The notes: a model not told the origin generated them from the sequence alone. DNA of 64,000 bases from Paracoccaceae bacterium (GCA_023259435.1 JALRHZ010000002.1:25657-89656); one strand, 5' to 3'; numbered from the stretch's first letter, positions 1 through 9,181 are shown. Program-made: numbers and translations.

Positions 1-67
1 ACCAGAACAAATTCACATTGACGGCCCCTTAATGATCCGCGGCTCTAGCACCCCTAAAGAAGGATAA
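1..67 (+). CDS. C-terminal end of an unidentified protein (partial)
   Basis: An open frame enters from the left edge (first complete codon at base 2) and stops at TAA 65-67, giving a 21-residue tail that includes PEQIHIDGPLMIRGS. The next gene starts 5 bases after this stop, and its likely ribosome binding site (AAGAAGGA) overlaps the tail. This is the spacing expected inside an operon, so the fragment is probably the real 3' end of an upstream co-transcribed gene. The tail is too short to assign a family. Confidence 0.5.
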   Translation, partial: PEQIHIDGPLMIRGSSTPKEG

Positions 68-71
68 CCCT

Positions 72-1061
72 ATGAACGGCTTTGACCCCAAGTTTGTGGA
101 CTTTCCCGATTACATTATCGGTATCACCAAAGAGATTTGGGAAGATCGAGGCCTTGCCACCCTGCACGACTATTATGCTCCTGATATCATCGTACGCTCG
201 CCTGCGTCGGTGGTGACGGGAAATCAAGGCGTGATCGCCGCGACGATGGCAACTTTGGCCGAGTTTCCAGATCGGACGCTATTGGGTGAGGATGTGATCT
301 GGAGCGGCACTCCGGAGGAAGGCATGCTGTCTTCGCATCGTCTTCACTCGACTGCGACCCATGCGCGCGATGGGGTTTATGGTAAAGCTACGGGCATACA
401 TCTTAGGTATCGGATTATCGCGGATTGTCATGCCAAGGGTAACATGATCGACGATGAATGGCTCATCCGCGATCAGGGAGCGATTGTGCGTCAACTGGGC
501 TGGGACCCCAAGGAATATGCACGTGACCTTATCGCTCGTGAAGGCGGACCCGAGGCCGCCACGCACCCCTTTACGCCTGCCATTGATATTGCTGGCCCAT
601 ACAAAGGTGCCGGCAATGACAATGAGTGGGGCACTCGCTATGCCGATATACTGACGCGGATAATGCAGGCAGATTTCACAGTGATCCCGAATGAATATGA
701 CCGCGCCGCCAACCTTGCCTATGCAGGCGGGATTGAGACGATTTCGCATCAAGGGGCCGATCAATTCTGGATGGGGCTGCGGGCCTCATTCCCGAATGCC
801 ACCTTTACCATTCATCACCAAATTGGTCGCGACGATCCGATGATGCCGCCGCGTGCCGCTCTTAGATGGAGCTTGGATGGCATACATGATGGCTGGGGTA
901 GTTTTGGCGCGCCTACCGGGGCCAAGGTTCATATCATGGGTGCCAGCCATGCCGAATTCGGCGCGCTGGTCGGCGGTCATCCTAAGCTACGTCGTGAATG
1001 GGCATTGTTTGATGAAACCGCAGTTTGGAAACAGATTTTATTACACACAGGTGAGTTATGA
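72..1061 (+). CDS. SnoaL/NTF2-like protein with two tandem domains
   Basis: The 329-residue product reads as two consecutive NTF2/SnoaL-type alpha+beta cone domains, about residues 1-150 and 180-320. Each half has an N-terminal helix followed by a tryptophan- and histidine-rich sheet (for example DDEWLIRDQG near residue 127, and ALRWSLDGIHDGWG in the second half). SnoaL-like proteins are often small cyclases, isomerases or hydratases, and many have no known reaction. The ATG follows AAGAAGGA at 57-64. The 3' end overlaps the cupin gene by 4 bases, so the two are probably translationally coupled. The position, ahead of a cupin, a methyltransferase and an RraA-like gene, suggests a role in breaking down a small organic substrate. 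That role is inferred from context; no specific reaction can be read from the sequence. Confidence 0.72.
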   Translation: MNGFDPKFVDFPDYIIGITKEIWEDRGLATLHDYYAPDIIVRSPASVVTGNQGVIAATMATLAEFPDRTLLGEDVIWSGTPEEGMLSSHRLHSTATHARDGVYGKATGIHLRYRIIADCHAKGNMIDDEWLIRDQGAIVRQLGWDPKEYARDLIAREGGPEAATHPFTPAIDIAGPYKGAGNDNEWGTRYADILTRIMQADFTVIPNEYDRAANLAYAGGIETISHQGADQFWMGLRASFPNATFTIHHQIGRDDPMMPPRAALRWSLDGIHDGWGSFGAPTGAKVHIMGASHAEFGALVGGHPKLRREWALFDETAVWKQILLHTGEL

Positions 1062-2023
1062 CCCCTCAAGACATGGAACAGCGTATAGTCCGTTATGGCG
1101 ATTTGAAACCTTGTAAAACGGCGTTTATCGACGCGCATACTCCGGGCAGCGATCAAAAGGAAAACTTTACGATCATTGGCGGTGGCGTGTCAGAAAGCCC
1201 AGATCAACATGTGCATATTTCGATCCCGCATGGGTTCAACATCGGGGCCGCTGGGCAGCCGCCCAAATGCCGCAATTCTTTGCATGACCATCGCACCGCT
1301 GAGGCTTTCTTTGTGCTATCGGGCCGGTGGCGGTTTTTCTGGGGCCGTTGGGGGGATGCGGGTGAAGTCACCCTAGAGCAGGGCGATATTTTCAACATTC
1401 CTACTGGAATTTTCCGTGGCTTTGAAAACATTGGTACCGATTACGGAATGATCATGGCCATTCTTGGTGGCGATGATGCGGGCGGCGGTGTCATGTGGGC
1501 GCCCCAAGTGATCGAGGATGCCGCCGATCACGGTCTGATACTTGGTGAAAATGGCAAGCTTTATGATACGAAAAAACAACAGCGCTTGCCCGAAGGTCTC
1601 AAGCCAATGCCGCTGATGAGCGACGAAGAACTTGCCAAACGTCCGGAACCAACAACAGTCGAGGTGTTACCAAATCACGTGGCGCGGTACTTGGATATGG
1701 TGGCCTATGCAGACAAACGCCCCTGTAAGGTGATTGGCGAAACGGGCCTGTTGCGCGATCGTCCCGGCTTTGAAGTTGATTTCATAACCCGCGCAAGTGC
1801 GACAGAGACCAAACACAAACACGACCGCCCTAGCGTTTTGATGCCTGTGCGGGGTCATTGGCGAGTCGATTGGGACGGCGGCTCAACCACCTTGGCCCCT
1901 GGGGACACTATGTCGGTTCCCGAAAATGTGATGCATTCGGCGGTCCCGTCCATGACCGGCGAGGCCGCGATGTATCATATCGTCGCCACAGATGATCCTG
2001 CGGGATTGACGTGGAACGGCTAA
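1058..2023 (+). CDS. Bicupin domain protein
   Basis: The 321-residue product has two cupin beta-barrels. The first (about residues 70-140) shows HDHRTAEAFFVLSG followed by GDIFNIPTG, the usual motif 1 and motif 2 blocks. The second (about residues 245-320) shows KHKHDRPSVLMPVRG and PGDTMSVPENVMHS. Histidines at the metal positions are present in both, so either domain could bind Fe or Mn. Bicupins of this size include gentisate- or salicylate-type ring-cleaving dioxygenases, but also isomerases and binding proteins. The gene starts inside the preceding one (ATGA overlap) with AGGTGAG as ribosome binding site. Together with the RraA-like and MetE-like genes downstream it fits a catabolic operon; the substrate is unknown. 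Confidence 0.75.
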   Translation: MTPQDMEQRIVRYGDLKPCKTAFIDAHTPGSDQKENFTIIGGGVSESPDQHVHISIPHGFNIGAAGQPPKCRNSLHDHRTAEAFFVLSGRWRFFWGRWGDAGEVTLEQGDIFNIPTGIFRGFENIGTDYGMIMAILGGDDAGGGVMWAPQVIEDAADHGLILGENGKLYDTKKQQRLPEGLKPMPLMSDEELAKRPEPTTVEVLPNHVARYLDMVAYADKRPCKVIGETGLLRDRPGFEVDFITRASATETKHKHDRPSVLMPVRGHWRVDWDGGSTTLAPGDTMSVPENVMHSAVPSMTGEAAMYHIVATDDPAGLTWNG

Positions 2024-2090
2024 TCTACCTGCATCGTGGCACAGTACCGATGTGATATCGACGTTAACCAGACTTGGGAGAATTGGGTAA

Positions 2091-3212
2091 ATGAGCAAAA
2101 TATTAACAACGCATGTGGGGTCCTTGCCCCGCACTCAAGACGTGGTCGATTTCATCTTTGCCCGCGAAAATAACGCTTCCTATTCACAGGATGATTTTGA
2201 TGCCTGCATGACGGCGGCGGTATCCGAAACTGTGCGCAAACAAGTTGCTGCTGGTGTCGATATTGTCAGTGATGGCGAGACGTCGAAAATTAGTTATGCC
2301 ACCTATGTCAAAGATCGCTACACAGGGTTTGACGGGGACAGCCCTCGTAACGCGCCAGCCGATCTAAAGATGTTCCCAGGGTTCTTGAAACGCCTTGCGG
2401 ATGATGGGGGAACGCCGCAATATGCCCGCCCGATGTGCGTCGGCGAAGTGCGGTCAAAAGGCCACGGTGAGCTGGAAAAAGACATTTCCAATTTAAAGGC
2501 TGCAATGGCGGAGCATGGGGTAGAGCGCGGGTTCATGAATGCGGCGTCTCCGGGTGTGATATCGTTGTTTTTGCAAAATGATTATTATCCCAACCGAGAA
2601 GCCTATTTGGCCGCTTTGGCCGATGCAATGAAGGCCGAATATGAAACGATTGTAGCCTCTGGCTTGGATTTGCAGCTGGACTGTCCCGATCTCGCCTTGT
2701 CGCGGCATATGCTGTTCAATGATTTGTCCGATGATGAATTTGTGCGGGTTGCCAACATGCATGTAGAGGCGTTGAACCATGCGTTATCGGATGTGCCGAT
2801 GGACAAAGTACGGGTTCACATTTGTTGGGGCAATTATGAGGGGCCGCATTGCTGTGATATCGGTATGGACAAAGTGTTCGACACCTTGATGTCGACTAAG
2901 GCGCGCTATGTCTTGTTCGAGACATCAAACCCCCGTCACGCACACGAATGGACGGTGTTCCGTGATCAGAAGTCCAATATCCCAGATGACAAGGTTTTGG
3001 TCCCCGGTGTGGTGGATACTACGACAAATTTTGTCGAGCATCCTGAGTTGGTCGCACAAAGAATTCAACGTTTTACAGATATTGTGGGACGGGACCGTGT
3101 TATTGCTGGATCCGACTGCGGATTTGGTACTTTTGCCGGATTTGGGGCTGTGGATCCTGATATCGCTTATGCAAAACTCACATCTCTTTCAGAAGGAGCT
3201 GCGATTTCATGA
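2091..3212 (+). CDS. Cobalamin-independent methionine synthase II (MetE C-terminal)-like methyltransferase
   Basis: The 373-residue protein matches the catalytic C-terminal barrel of MetE and lacks the N-terminal MetE domain. The opening TTHVGSLPRT is characteristic of the family. The zinc ligands expected for thiol activation are visible: H and C in VRVHICWGNYEG, a Glu in LFETSNPRHAHEW and a Cys in IAGSDCGFGTF. Stand-alone proteins of this type move a methyl group to homocysteine or another thiol, often from a substrate other than folate. The ATG has GGGAGAATTGGG upstream, and the gene overlaps the next by 4 bases (ATGA). Being embedded in a cupin/RraA/SnoaL operon instead of a methionine locus suggests that it demethylates a catabolic substrate; this is inference. 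Confidence 0.85.
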   Translation: MSKILTTHVGSLPRTQDVVDFIFARENNASYSQDDFDACMTAAVSETVRKQVAAGVDIVSDGETSKISYATYVKDRYTGFDGDSPRNAPADLKMFPGFLKRLADDGGTPQYARPMCVGEVRSKGHGELEKDISNLKAAMAEHGVERGFMNAASPGVISLFLQNDYYPNREAYLAALADAMKAEYETIVASGLDLQLDCPDLALSRHMLFNDLSDDEFVRVANMHVEALNHALSDVPMDKVRVHICWGNYEGPHCCDIGMDKVFDTLMSTKARYVLFETSNPRHAHEWTVFRDQKSNIPDDKVLVPGVVDTTTNFVEHPELVAQRIQRFTDIVGRDRVIAGSDCGFGTFAGFGAVDPDIAYAKLTSLSEGAAIS

Positions 3213-3904
3213 ACGACAGTTTACTCGCGCTTTTACAGAGGGTTGATACGCCTACAGTCTGCAATGCAATCGAAGTGGCCCAAGGCAAACGTGGCTTTGC
3301 GAATTTCACGCGTGGTACAATGATCGCGTCTGCACCTGAGGCGGGCGCGATTGTTGGATATGCACGAACCGCTCAGATCGCCGCAGTAGAGCCGCCGACA
3401 GAGGCACCAGAGGTCATAAAGGCGCGCCGAATGGCATATTATAAACATATGGCATCCGGCCCGCGCCCAGCGCTTGCCGTTGTTGAGGACATGGATTTTC
3501 CACATTGTATTGGCGCCTATTGGGGTGAGATCAACACAACGGTGCATAAGGGATTTGGTCTTGGCGGTGCGTTGACCAATGGCGTGATGCGCGACTTGGG
3601 TGATCTGCCCGATGGTTTTCCTGTTATCGCAGGGTCCATCGGCCCAAGTCATGGGTTTGTTCATGTGCGGTCCGTCGCAGAACCCGTTACCATTTTTGGA
3701 ATGCATGTACAGGATGGTGATCTGGTGCATGCGGATCGACACGGAGCCTTGGTTGTCCCAAGTGACGTTGTGCCAAATCTAGAGGCTGCGATCCTGAAAT
3801 TGCTTGACACAGAAAAGCTTATCCTCGAGCCAGCCCGAGAGGATGGTTTTGATTTTGAAGCCTTTGAAAAAGCATGGGCTGCGTTCGAAGCGGCACGCAC
3901 CTAG
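3209..3904 (+). CDS. RraA-like family protein (possible oxaloacetate/4-hydroxy-2-oxoacid lyase)
   Basis: The 231-residue product has the RraA/HMG-aldolase fold signature: TPTVCNAIE at the N-terminus and a central GGALTNGVMRDLGDLPDGFPV block, in which the Gly loop and Arg-Asp pair bind Mg and a pyruvyl or oxaloacetate moiety in characterised 4-carboxy-4-hydroxy-2-oxoadipate aldolases. HGALVVPSDVV near residue 180 is also typical. Family members act as class II pyruvate aldolases, as oxaloacetate decarboxylases, or as RNase E regulators; the long form and catabolic neighbours favour a lyase. The ATG overlaps the previous stop, with AGGAG 11 bases upstream. It is the last gene of the left-edge operon. 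Confidence 0.78.
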   Translation: MNDSLLALLQRVDTPTVCNAIEVAQGKRGFANFTRGTMIASAPEAGAIVGYARTAQIAAVEPPTEAPEVIKARRMAYYKHMASGPRPALAVVEDMDFPHCIGAYWGEINTTVHKGFGLGGALTNGVMRDLGDLPDGFPVIAGSIGPSHGFVHVRSVAEPVTIFGMHVQDGDLVHADRHGALVVPSDVVPNLEAAILKLLDTEKLILEPAREDGFDFEAFEKAWAAFEAART

Positions 3905-4010
3905 GACATTGCAGACATTCCGAATGTGCAAGACAGTTTTTCTTGCGAGGGGGGGATAACCGCGCTATGTGCGGATTAATTGTCACTGGCTTTTTGGAAA
4001 GATCGGTATC

Positions 4011-5891
4011 ATGTCCTCTCCCTCATCTTTTGCAGATCTTTACAATTTTCCAGCTTGGTCAAAAGATCATTTTACGTTGAATTCTGATGGCGAAGTTGCG
4101 GTGTTAAACCCGCTTGATCCTTCTGCTAAGCCTGTCAGCTTGTACGGAATTGTCGAAGAATTACATTCACGCGGCATTGCTTCACCGGTTTTGGTACGCG
4201 TTGAGCAATTTTTGAAAAATAGCATCGACGGTCTGCACTCGGCTTTTGGGCAGGCTATTGAAAGCGCACAGTATAAAAACCGGTATCAGGGCGTGTTTCC
4301 GATCAAGGTTAATCAACAATCCAAAGTGATTAGTAACATCGTAGAGATGGGCCGGCCGTACCATTACGGTCTTGAGGCAGGGTCCAAGCCAGAACTTGTC
4401 GTGGCCTTGTCCCAGCCTTTATCATCGCAGGCGTTAATCGTGTGTAACGGCGTAAAAGATGCCGAGTTCGTCGAGTTAGCGATGATGTCGAACCGTGTGG
4501 GGTTCAACACAATTATCGTGATCGAAAGCCCAAAAGAACTTGATACGATCATCGAGGTTCACAAGCGGACTGGCATGAAGCCGCGCTTAGGGGTGCGGAT
4601 CAAATTGACACATCGGATTCAGGGTAAATGGCAGGAAAGCTCTGGCGATCGGTCTACCTTTGGATTGAATACTTTGCAGCTGATCAACATTGTGGACAAG
4701 CTGCGTGCGCATGATTTGTTGGATTGTCTTGTGTTACAGCACAGCCATTTAGGGTCACAAATCCCTGATATCATCGATGTACGCTATGCTGTGTCAGAGG
4801 CGTGCCGGTATTTCTCGGTCCTGAAATCTGAGGGCGTACCATTGCAATATTTGGACATTGGTGGGGGTCTTGGTGTTGATTATTCGGGCGATAAAATGGC
4901 GTCTGAAACTTCTATCAATTATACCATTCCCGAATACGCAACCAATGTGGTCGAAACGATCAAATATGCCTTGGATGAAGCCGGTATTTCTCACCCCATT
5001 TTGGTAAGCGAAAGCGGGCGCGCGATTGTGGCACGATCCTCGATCCTGATTACCAATGTGATTGAAGACACGCGGTATGATGCAGATGAAAAACCAGTTG
5101 TGTCGGCCGAGGATCATCATCTGTTACGCGATTTGGCGGATGTTGAGCGGTACATTGAGGAAAACCGCCTGCAAGAGTGTTTGAACGACGCCCAGTATTA
5201 CCGCGATGAGATGCGCGCCTTGTTCCGTCGGGGTCACATCGGTATTCGCGAAACAGCGCGCGGAGAGGAAATATACCTCTATCTTATGGCACGGATAAAA
5301 CGCAGCGCGATGACGTCCGAAAACCTTCAGGTCCTCGAGCAGTTGGATCAGAATGTTGACATCTATCACTGTAATTTTTCACTGTTTCAATCCTTGCCGG
5401 ACAGTTGGGCAATTGACCAAGTCCACCCTGTCATGCCTTTGCAGCGATTAACCGAAGAACCAACACGCAAGGCGATTTTGGCAGATATCACCTGTGATAG
5501 TGACGGAAAGCTCGAGAACTTTATCCAAGAAGACGGGTTAAAGTTTGCATTGCCGGTGCATCGTTTGACAGAGGATCCCTATTACATTGGGATTTTCTAT
5601 GTGGGGGCCTATCAAGAAACACTGGGTGATTTGCACAATCTATTCGGAGATACCAATGTCGCGGTGATCCGCTTGACAGATGACGGGTTTGACTTGGTAC
5701 ATGACACCGAAGGTGACACCATTGCAGAAGTCCTAAGTTATGTGGAATATGATCACAAAGATTGTCTTGAGAATTTCAGGGCAACCCTAGATCGCGCGGT
5801 GTCAGACAAGCGCATAAATGGGGCTGAAAGACGCGCATTTGCAGGATTTTACCGCGAGTGCATGAATGGTTATACCTATTACGAGCTGTAA
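4011..5891 (+). CDS. speA: Biosynthetic arginine decarboxylase
   Basis: This PLP enzyme decarboxylates L-arginine to agmatine, the first step of the polyamine route encoded here. At 626 residues it has the length of the SpeA family (fold III, alanine-racemase type). The PLP lysine is K99 in GVFPIKVNQQ. Other family blocks are GLEAGSKPEL, LQHSHLGSQIPD, YLDIGGGLGVDY and the late HCNFSLFQSLPDSWAIDQ, which contributes to the active site. I chose ATG 4011, preceded by GGAAAG at 3996, over the upstream in-frame codon at 3969, which would add 14 residues without a clear ribosome binding site. The gene leads a four-gene cluster that continues to agmatinase, and the next start lies 12 bases past its stop. 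Confidence 0.96.
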   Translation: MSSPSSFADLYNFPAWSKDHFTLNSDGEVAVLNPLDPSAKPVSLYGIVEELHSRGIASPVLVRVEQFLKNSIDGLHSAFGQAIESAQYKNRYQGVFPIKVNQQSKVISNIVEMGRPYHYGLEAGSKPELVVALSQPLSSQALIVCNGVKDAEFVELAMMSNRVGFNTIIVIESPKELDTIIEVHKRTGMKPRLGVRIKLTHRIQGKWQESSGDRSTFGLNTLQLINIVDKLRAHDLLDCLVLQHSHLGSQIPDIIDVRYAVSEACRYFSVLKSEGVPLQYLDIGGGLGVDYSGDKMASETSINYTIPEYATNVVETIKYALDEAGISHPILVSESGRAIVARSSILITNVIEDTRYDADEKPVVSAEDHHLLRDLADVERYIEENRLQECLNDAQYYRDEMRALFRRGHIGIRETARGEEIYLYLMARIKRSAMTSENLQVLEQLDQNVDIYHCNFSLFQSLPDSWAIDQVHPVMPLQRLTEEPTRKAILADITCDSDGKLENFIQEDGLKFALPVHRLTEDPYYIGIFYVGAYQETLGDLHNLFGDTNVAVIRLTDDGFDLVHDTEGDTIAEVLSYVEYDHKDCLENFRATLDRAVSDKRINGAERRAFAGFYRECMNGYTYYEL

Positions 5892-5902
5892 AGGAGAGCG
5901 AA

Positions 5903-7108
5903 GTGAGCAAGGTTTTGGTAATTGGCGCAGGCGGCGTCGGATCTGTGGCGGTGCATAAAATGGCGATGAATTCGGAAATTTTTTCCGACATTACGCTCGC
6001 GAGTCGAACAAAATCAAAATGCGATGACATTGCGGCTTCTGTTAAGGAACGCGTGGGTGTTGAGATTAAAACCGCCGCTTTGGATGCAATGGATGTCGCG
6101 GCCACTGTGGCTTTGATCAAGGAAACAGGCGCATCTTTGGTTGTGAACCTTGCGTTACCTTATCAGGATCTGGTGATCATGGATGCCTGCCTTGAGGCGG
6201 GCGTGAACTATCTTGATACTGCGAACTATGAACCTGAGGATGAGGCCAAATTTGAATACAGCTGGCAGTGGGCCTATCAAGATAAATTCAAACAGGCAGG
6301 TCTAACCGCAATCCTTGGGTCAGGCTTTGATCCGGGTGTGACGTCTGTGTTCGCCAAGTGGATCAAAAAGCACAAGTTGGATACAATTCGCCAGATTGAT
6401 ATTTTGGATTGTAATGGTGGCGACAACGGTTTGCCGTTTGCGACGAACTTTAACCCCGAGATCAACATTCGCGAAGTGACCGCCGAGGCGCGCCATTGGG
6501 AAAATGGCGAATGGGTGACCTCTCCTGCGATGAACCACAAGGTCGAGTTTGAATTCGAAGGCGTTGGTCCAAAAAACATGTATCTAATGTATCATGAAGA
6601 ACTTGAGAGCCTGTCGACGCATTTTCCCGAAATTGAACGCGCCCGTTTTTGGATGACCTTTGGGGATGCCTATATCAACCACGTCACCGTCCTGCAAAAC
6701 ATTGGTATGACCCGAATTGATCCGGTCATGTACGAAGGAAAGGAAATAATTCCTTTGCAGTTTCTAAAGGCGGTTTTGCCGAACCCAGGTGACTTGGGCG
6801 CCAAAACCAAAGGCAAGACCAATATTGGTGACATCATTACAGGTTCAAAGGACGGCGTAGAGAAAACTTTTTATATCAAAAACATCTGCGATCACGAGGC
6901 GTGTTTTGCAGAGGTGGGATCACAGGCCGTATCCTACACCACCGGTGTTCCGGCCATGATCGGCGCGGCGCAGGTTCTAAAGGGCAACTGGACCGAAGCC
7001 GGTGTGTGGAACATGGAACAACTTGATCCTGATGATTTTATGGACATGCTGAATGTTCATGGTCTGCCTTGGACCGTCGAAGAACTAGATGGTCCGGTTT
7101 CCTTCTAA
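5903..7108 (+). CDS. Carboxynorspermidine/carboxyspermidine dehydrogenase (saccharopine dehydrogenase family)
   Basis: This NADPH-dependent enzyme condenses a diamine (putrescine here, from the flanking genes) with L-aspartate semialdehyde and reduces the product to carboxyspermidine. The 401-residue protein begins with a Rossmann motif, KVLVIGAGGVGSVAVHK, and carries the saccharopine dehydrogenase-type blocks LALPYQDLVIMDAC, YLDTANYEPEDEA and LGSGFDPGVTSVFAK. The GTG start at 5903 is chosen because AAGGAGA lies 5 bases upstream, which makes an upstream in-frame ATG inside speA unnecessary. The stop overlaps the next start (TAATG). Its placement between arginine decarboxylase and a carboxynorspermidine decarboxylase makes the assignment firm. 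The exact diamine preference cannot be read from the sequence. Confidence 0.93.
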   Translation: MSKVLVIGAGGVGSVAVHKMAMNSEIFSDITLASRTKSKCDDIAASVKERVGVEIKTAALDAMDVAATVALIKETGASLVVNLALPYQDLVIMDACLEAGVNYLDTANYEPEDEAKFEYSWQWAYQDKFKQAGLTAILGSGFDPGVTSVFAKWIKKHKLDTIRQIDILDCNGGDNGLPFATNFNPEINIREVTAEARHWENGEWVTSPAMNHKVEFEFEGVGPKNMYLMYHEELESLSTHFPEIERARFWMTFGDAYINHVTVLQNIGMTRIDPVMYEGKEIIPLQFLKAVLPNPGDLGAKTKGKTNIGDIITGSKDGVEKTFYIKNICDHEACFAEVGSQAVSYTTGVPAMIGAAQVLKGNWTEAGVWNMEQLDPDDFMDMLNVHGLPWTVEELDGPVSF

Positions 7109-8271
7109 TGGCGGAAATGATGACCACGCAATCGGGTGGGGCGGGGGCGTTTGCGCGGTTTGACTTAAACCGCGTGCCGTCGCCCTGTTTTGTTGTGGAT
7201 GAGGTTGCCGTAGAAGCAAACCTCAAAATTCTGGCAGATATCAAGGCGCGGTCGGGTGCAAAAGTTCTTGCCGCGCTAAAAGCGTTTTCTATGTTTGAAT
7301 TGGCGCCGTTGGTCTCGAAACACCTTGATGGCACCTGCGCAAGCGGCTTGTTTGAGGCCCGCCTTGGGGCAGAGGAATACGGTGGCTCTGTCACAACCTA
7401 TTCTGCTGGCTACAAAGCCCAAGATATGGCCGAGATCGCCCGTCTTTCGGATCATGTTATCTTCAACAGTGCAGCGCAAATTGATCGCTTTGCTGATCAA
7501 TGTCACGCCAATTCATTGGGCTTGCGGATTAACCCTGAACACAGCGAAGGGGAAATCCCGAAATATGATCCCTGTGCTCCCTGTTCTCGTCTAGGGATGC
7601 CGATATCACAGCTGACACCCGAGATTGTGGCCAAGGTTGATGGATTGCACATGCACACCCTATGTGAACAAGGGTTTGAGCCGCTGCACCGGACTTGGGA
7701 TGCGATTTTGCCCGTGTTAGAGCCATATTTGTCCGATTTGAAATGGCTGAATCTGGGTGGTGGACATCACATCACACGCGCCGATTATGATCGCGATGGT
7801 TTGGTGGAGTTCCTAGGTTATTTGCGCAAGACCTATAATCTTGAGGTGTACATAGAACCGGGCGAGGCTGTCGCCCTCGATACGGGTATACTGGTCGGCG
7901 AGATTTTGGATTTGCCAGTAAATGGATCAAATCTTGCGATCACGGATATTTCCGCGACCTGTCACATGCCTGATGTGATTGAAGCACCCTATCGACCTGC
8001 GATGTTGGATGAGGTCGACGTTGGGCATTCCTATCGTCTGGGCGGGCCAAGCTGTCTTGCGGGTGATGTGATCGGTGATTATGCCCGTGCGCATCCTTTG
8101 ACTGTCGGAGATCGCATCGCGTTTTTGGATCAGGCGCATTATTCGATGGTTAAGGTTAATACGTTTAACGGGATCCCTTTGCCTGCGATCGCCGTTTGGA
8201 ATAGCGAAACGGATGATCTGCGCATAGTGCGCGAATTTTCATACGCAGATTTTAAGGATCGTTTGTCATGA
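7108..8271 (+). CDS. nspC: Carboxynorspermidine decarboxylase
   Basis: A PLP-dependent fold III decarboxylase that turns carboxyspermidine (or carboxynorspermidine) into spermidine (or norspermidine). The PLP lysine lies in AALKAFSMFELAP, the form typical of NspC as opposed to diaminopimelate decarboxylase. MHTLCEQGFEPL, WLNLGGGHHITRADYD and YIEPGEAVALDTG are further family blocks, and the substrate-side Cys and Asp/Glu motifs are intact. The start at 7108 overlaps the preceding stop (TAATG); another ATG three codons on is possible. The protein is 387 residues, normal for the family. The gene overlaps speB by 4 bases, so the last three genes of the cluster are probably translationally coupled. 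Confidence 0.94.
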   Translation: MAEMMTTQSGGAGAFARFDLNRVPSPCFVVDEVAVEANLKILADIKARSGAKVLAALKAFSMFELAPLVSKHLDGTCASGLFEARLGAEEYGGSVTTYSAGYKAQDMAEIARLSDHVIFNSAAQIDRFADQCHANSLGLRINPEHSEGEIPKYDPCAPCSRLGMPISQLTPEIVAKVDGLHMHTLCEQGFEPLHRTWDAILPVLEPYLSDLKWLNLGGGHHITRADYDRDGLVEFLGYLRKTYNLEVYIEPGEAVALDTGILVGEILDLPVNGSNLAITDISATCHMPDVIEAPYRPAMLDEVDVGHSYRLGGPSCLAGDVIGDYARAHPLTVGDRIAFLDQAHYSMVKVNTFNGIPLPAIAVWNSETDDLRIVREFSYADFKDRLS

Positions 8272-9113
8272 GCATTTTCTTGGACAGTGAGCTAACAGCA
8301 GAAGAGCGGACCGAGCAGGCTTTGTTTCGCGTCATTCCTGTGCCGCTAGAGCGGACGGTCTCTTATGGCTCTGGTACAGATGCCGGACCAGCTGCAATAA
8401 TTGAAGCGTCCAATGAATTGGAACGCAACATCGTGGGGCAGGAGCCGTGTCTTAAGGGGATCTTCACAGAAGACGCGGTTAATTGCGATGGACCATTACC
8501 CGAAGTGATGGAGCGCATTGCTGCGCGGACAGAAGCGGCGATTGCGGACGGAAAAGTGCCGGTTGTACTAGGGGGCGAGCATTCCCTGTCTTACGGGGCG
8601 GTGATGGGGGTAAAGCGTGCCCTAGATGCACCGATCGGTATTGTGCAGATCGATGCACATGCCGATTTGCGTATGGCTTACCAAGGGGAAAAGCATTCGC
8701 ATGCGTCGGTTATGCATTTGCTAACCCAAGAAGGGGTTCGTTTGGCGCAATTTGGTGTACGTGCTTTATCATTGGATGAGCAAGTGTCACGCGTTGAAAA
8801 TGGCGTCTTTTTCGTGGATGCCGAAGAATTGGTTATGGGCAATATCGCCAATGTGCCCTTACCTGACGATTTTCCCGAGCATGTGTATGTAAGCTTTGAT
8901 GTCGATGGATTGGATCCCTCTCAGATGCCTGCGACTGGTACCCCTGTTCCAGGTGGATTGGGGTTTTACCAAGCGTTACACCTTGTCGAGAACGCCTTGA
9001 AAGGGCGGAAATTGGTTGGGTTTGATGTGGTGGAACTCGCCCCGCGCGAGGGCGAACATGCGTGGGATTTCACAACAGCACAGATTGTGTACCGCCTGAT
9101 GGCGCGGGTCTAG
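8268..9113 (+). CDS. speB: Agmatinase
   Basis: A binuclear Mn ureohydrolase that hydrolyses agmatine to putrescine and urea, supplying putrescine to the carboxyspermidine route next to it. The 281-residue protein shows the three arginase-superfamily metal motifs: VLGGEHSLSYG, QIDAHADLR and SFDVDGLDPSQMPATGTPVPGG. The start forms an ATGA overlap with nspC. It is the last gene of the speA cluster, and strong hairpins begin 13 bases after the stop. Arginase or guanidinobutyrase activities occur in the same superfamily, but the adjacent arginine decarboxylase points to agmatine. Confidence 0.95.
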   Translation: MSIFLDSELTAEERTEQALFRVIPVPLERTVSYGSGTDAGPAAIIEASNELERNIVGQEPCLKGIFTEDAVNCDGPLPEVMERIAARTEAAIADGKVPVVLGGEHSLSYGAVMGVKRALDAPIGIVQIDAHADLRMAYQGEKHSHASVMHLLTQEGVRLAQFGVRALSLDEQVSRVENGVFFVDAEELVMGNIANVPLPDDFPEHVYVSFDVDGLDPSQMPATGTPVPGGLGFYQALHLVENALKGRKLVGFDVVELAPREGEHAWDFTTAQIVYRLMARV

Positions 9114-9125
9114 GTAGAGCGGGAA

Positions 9126-9181
9126 AGCTTTGGTCTGGGGGATCGACCCCCAACCAAAGCTGTTACGGGCCAGAGGGCCCG
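9126..9181. terminator. Two hairpins between convergent genes (likely bidirectional terminator)
   Basis: The first hairpin pairs AGCTTTGGT (9126-9134) with ACCAAAGCT (9153-9161) and has an inner stem GGGGG/CCCCC (9137-9141 with 9147-9151). A second pairs CGGGCC (9166-9171) with GGCCCG (9176-9181). They fill the gap between speB (plus) and the ThDP enzyme (minus). No long T-run follows on either side, so termination may be weak or may need Rho. Confidence 0.6.

Noticed and set aside
279..764. 161-codon minus-strand frame opposite the SnoaL-like gene
   Set aside because: Shadow of a coding gene; no start context and no recognisable domain.
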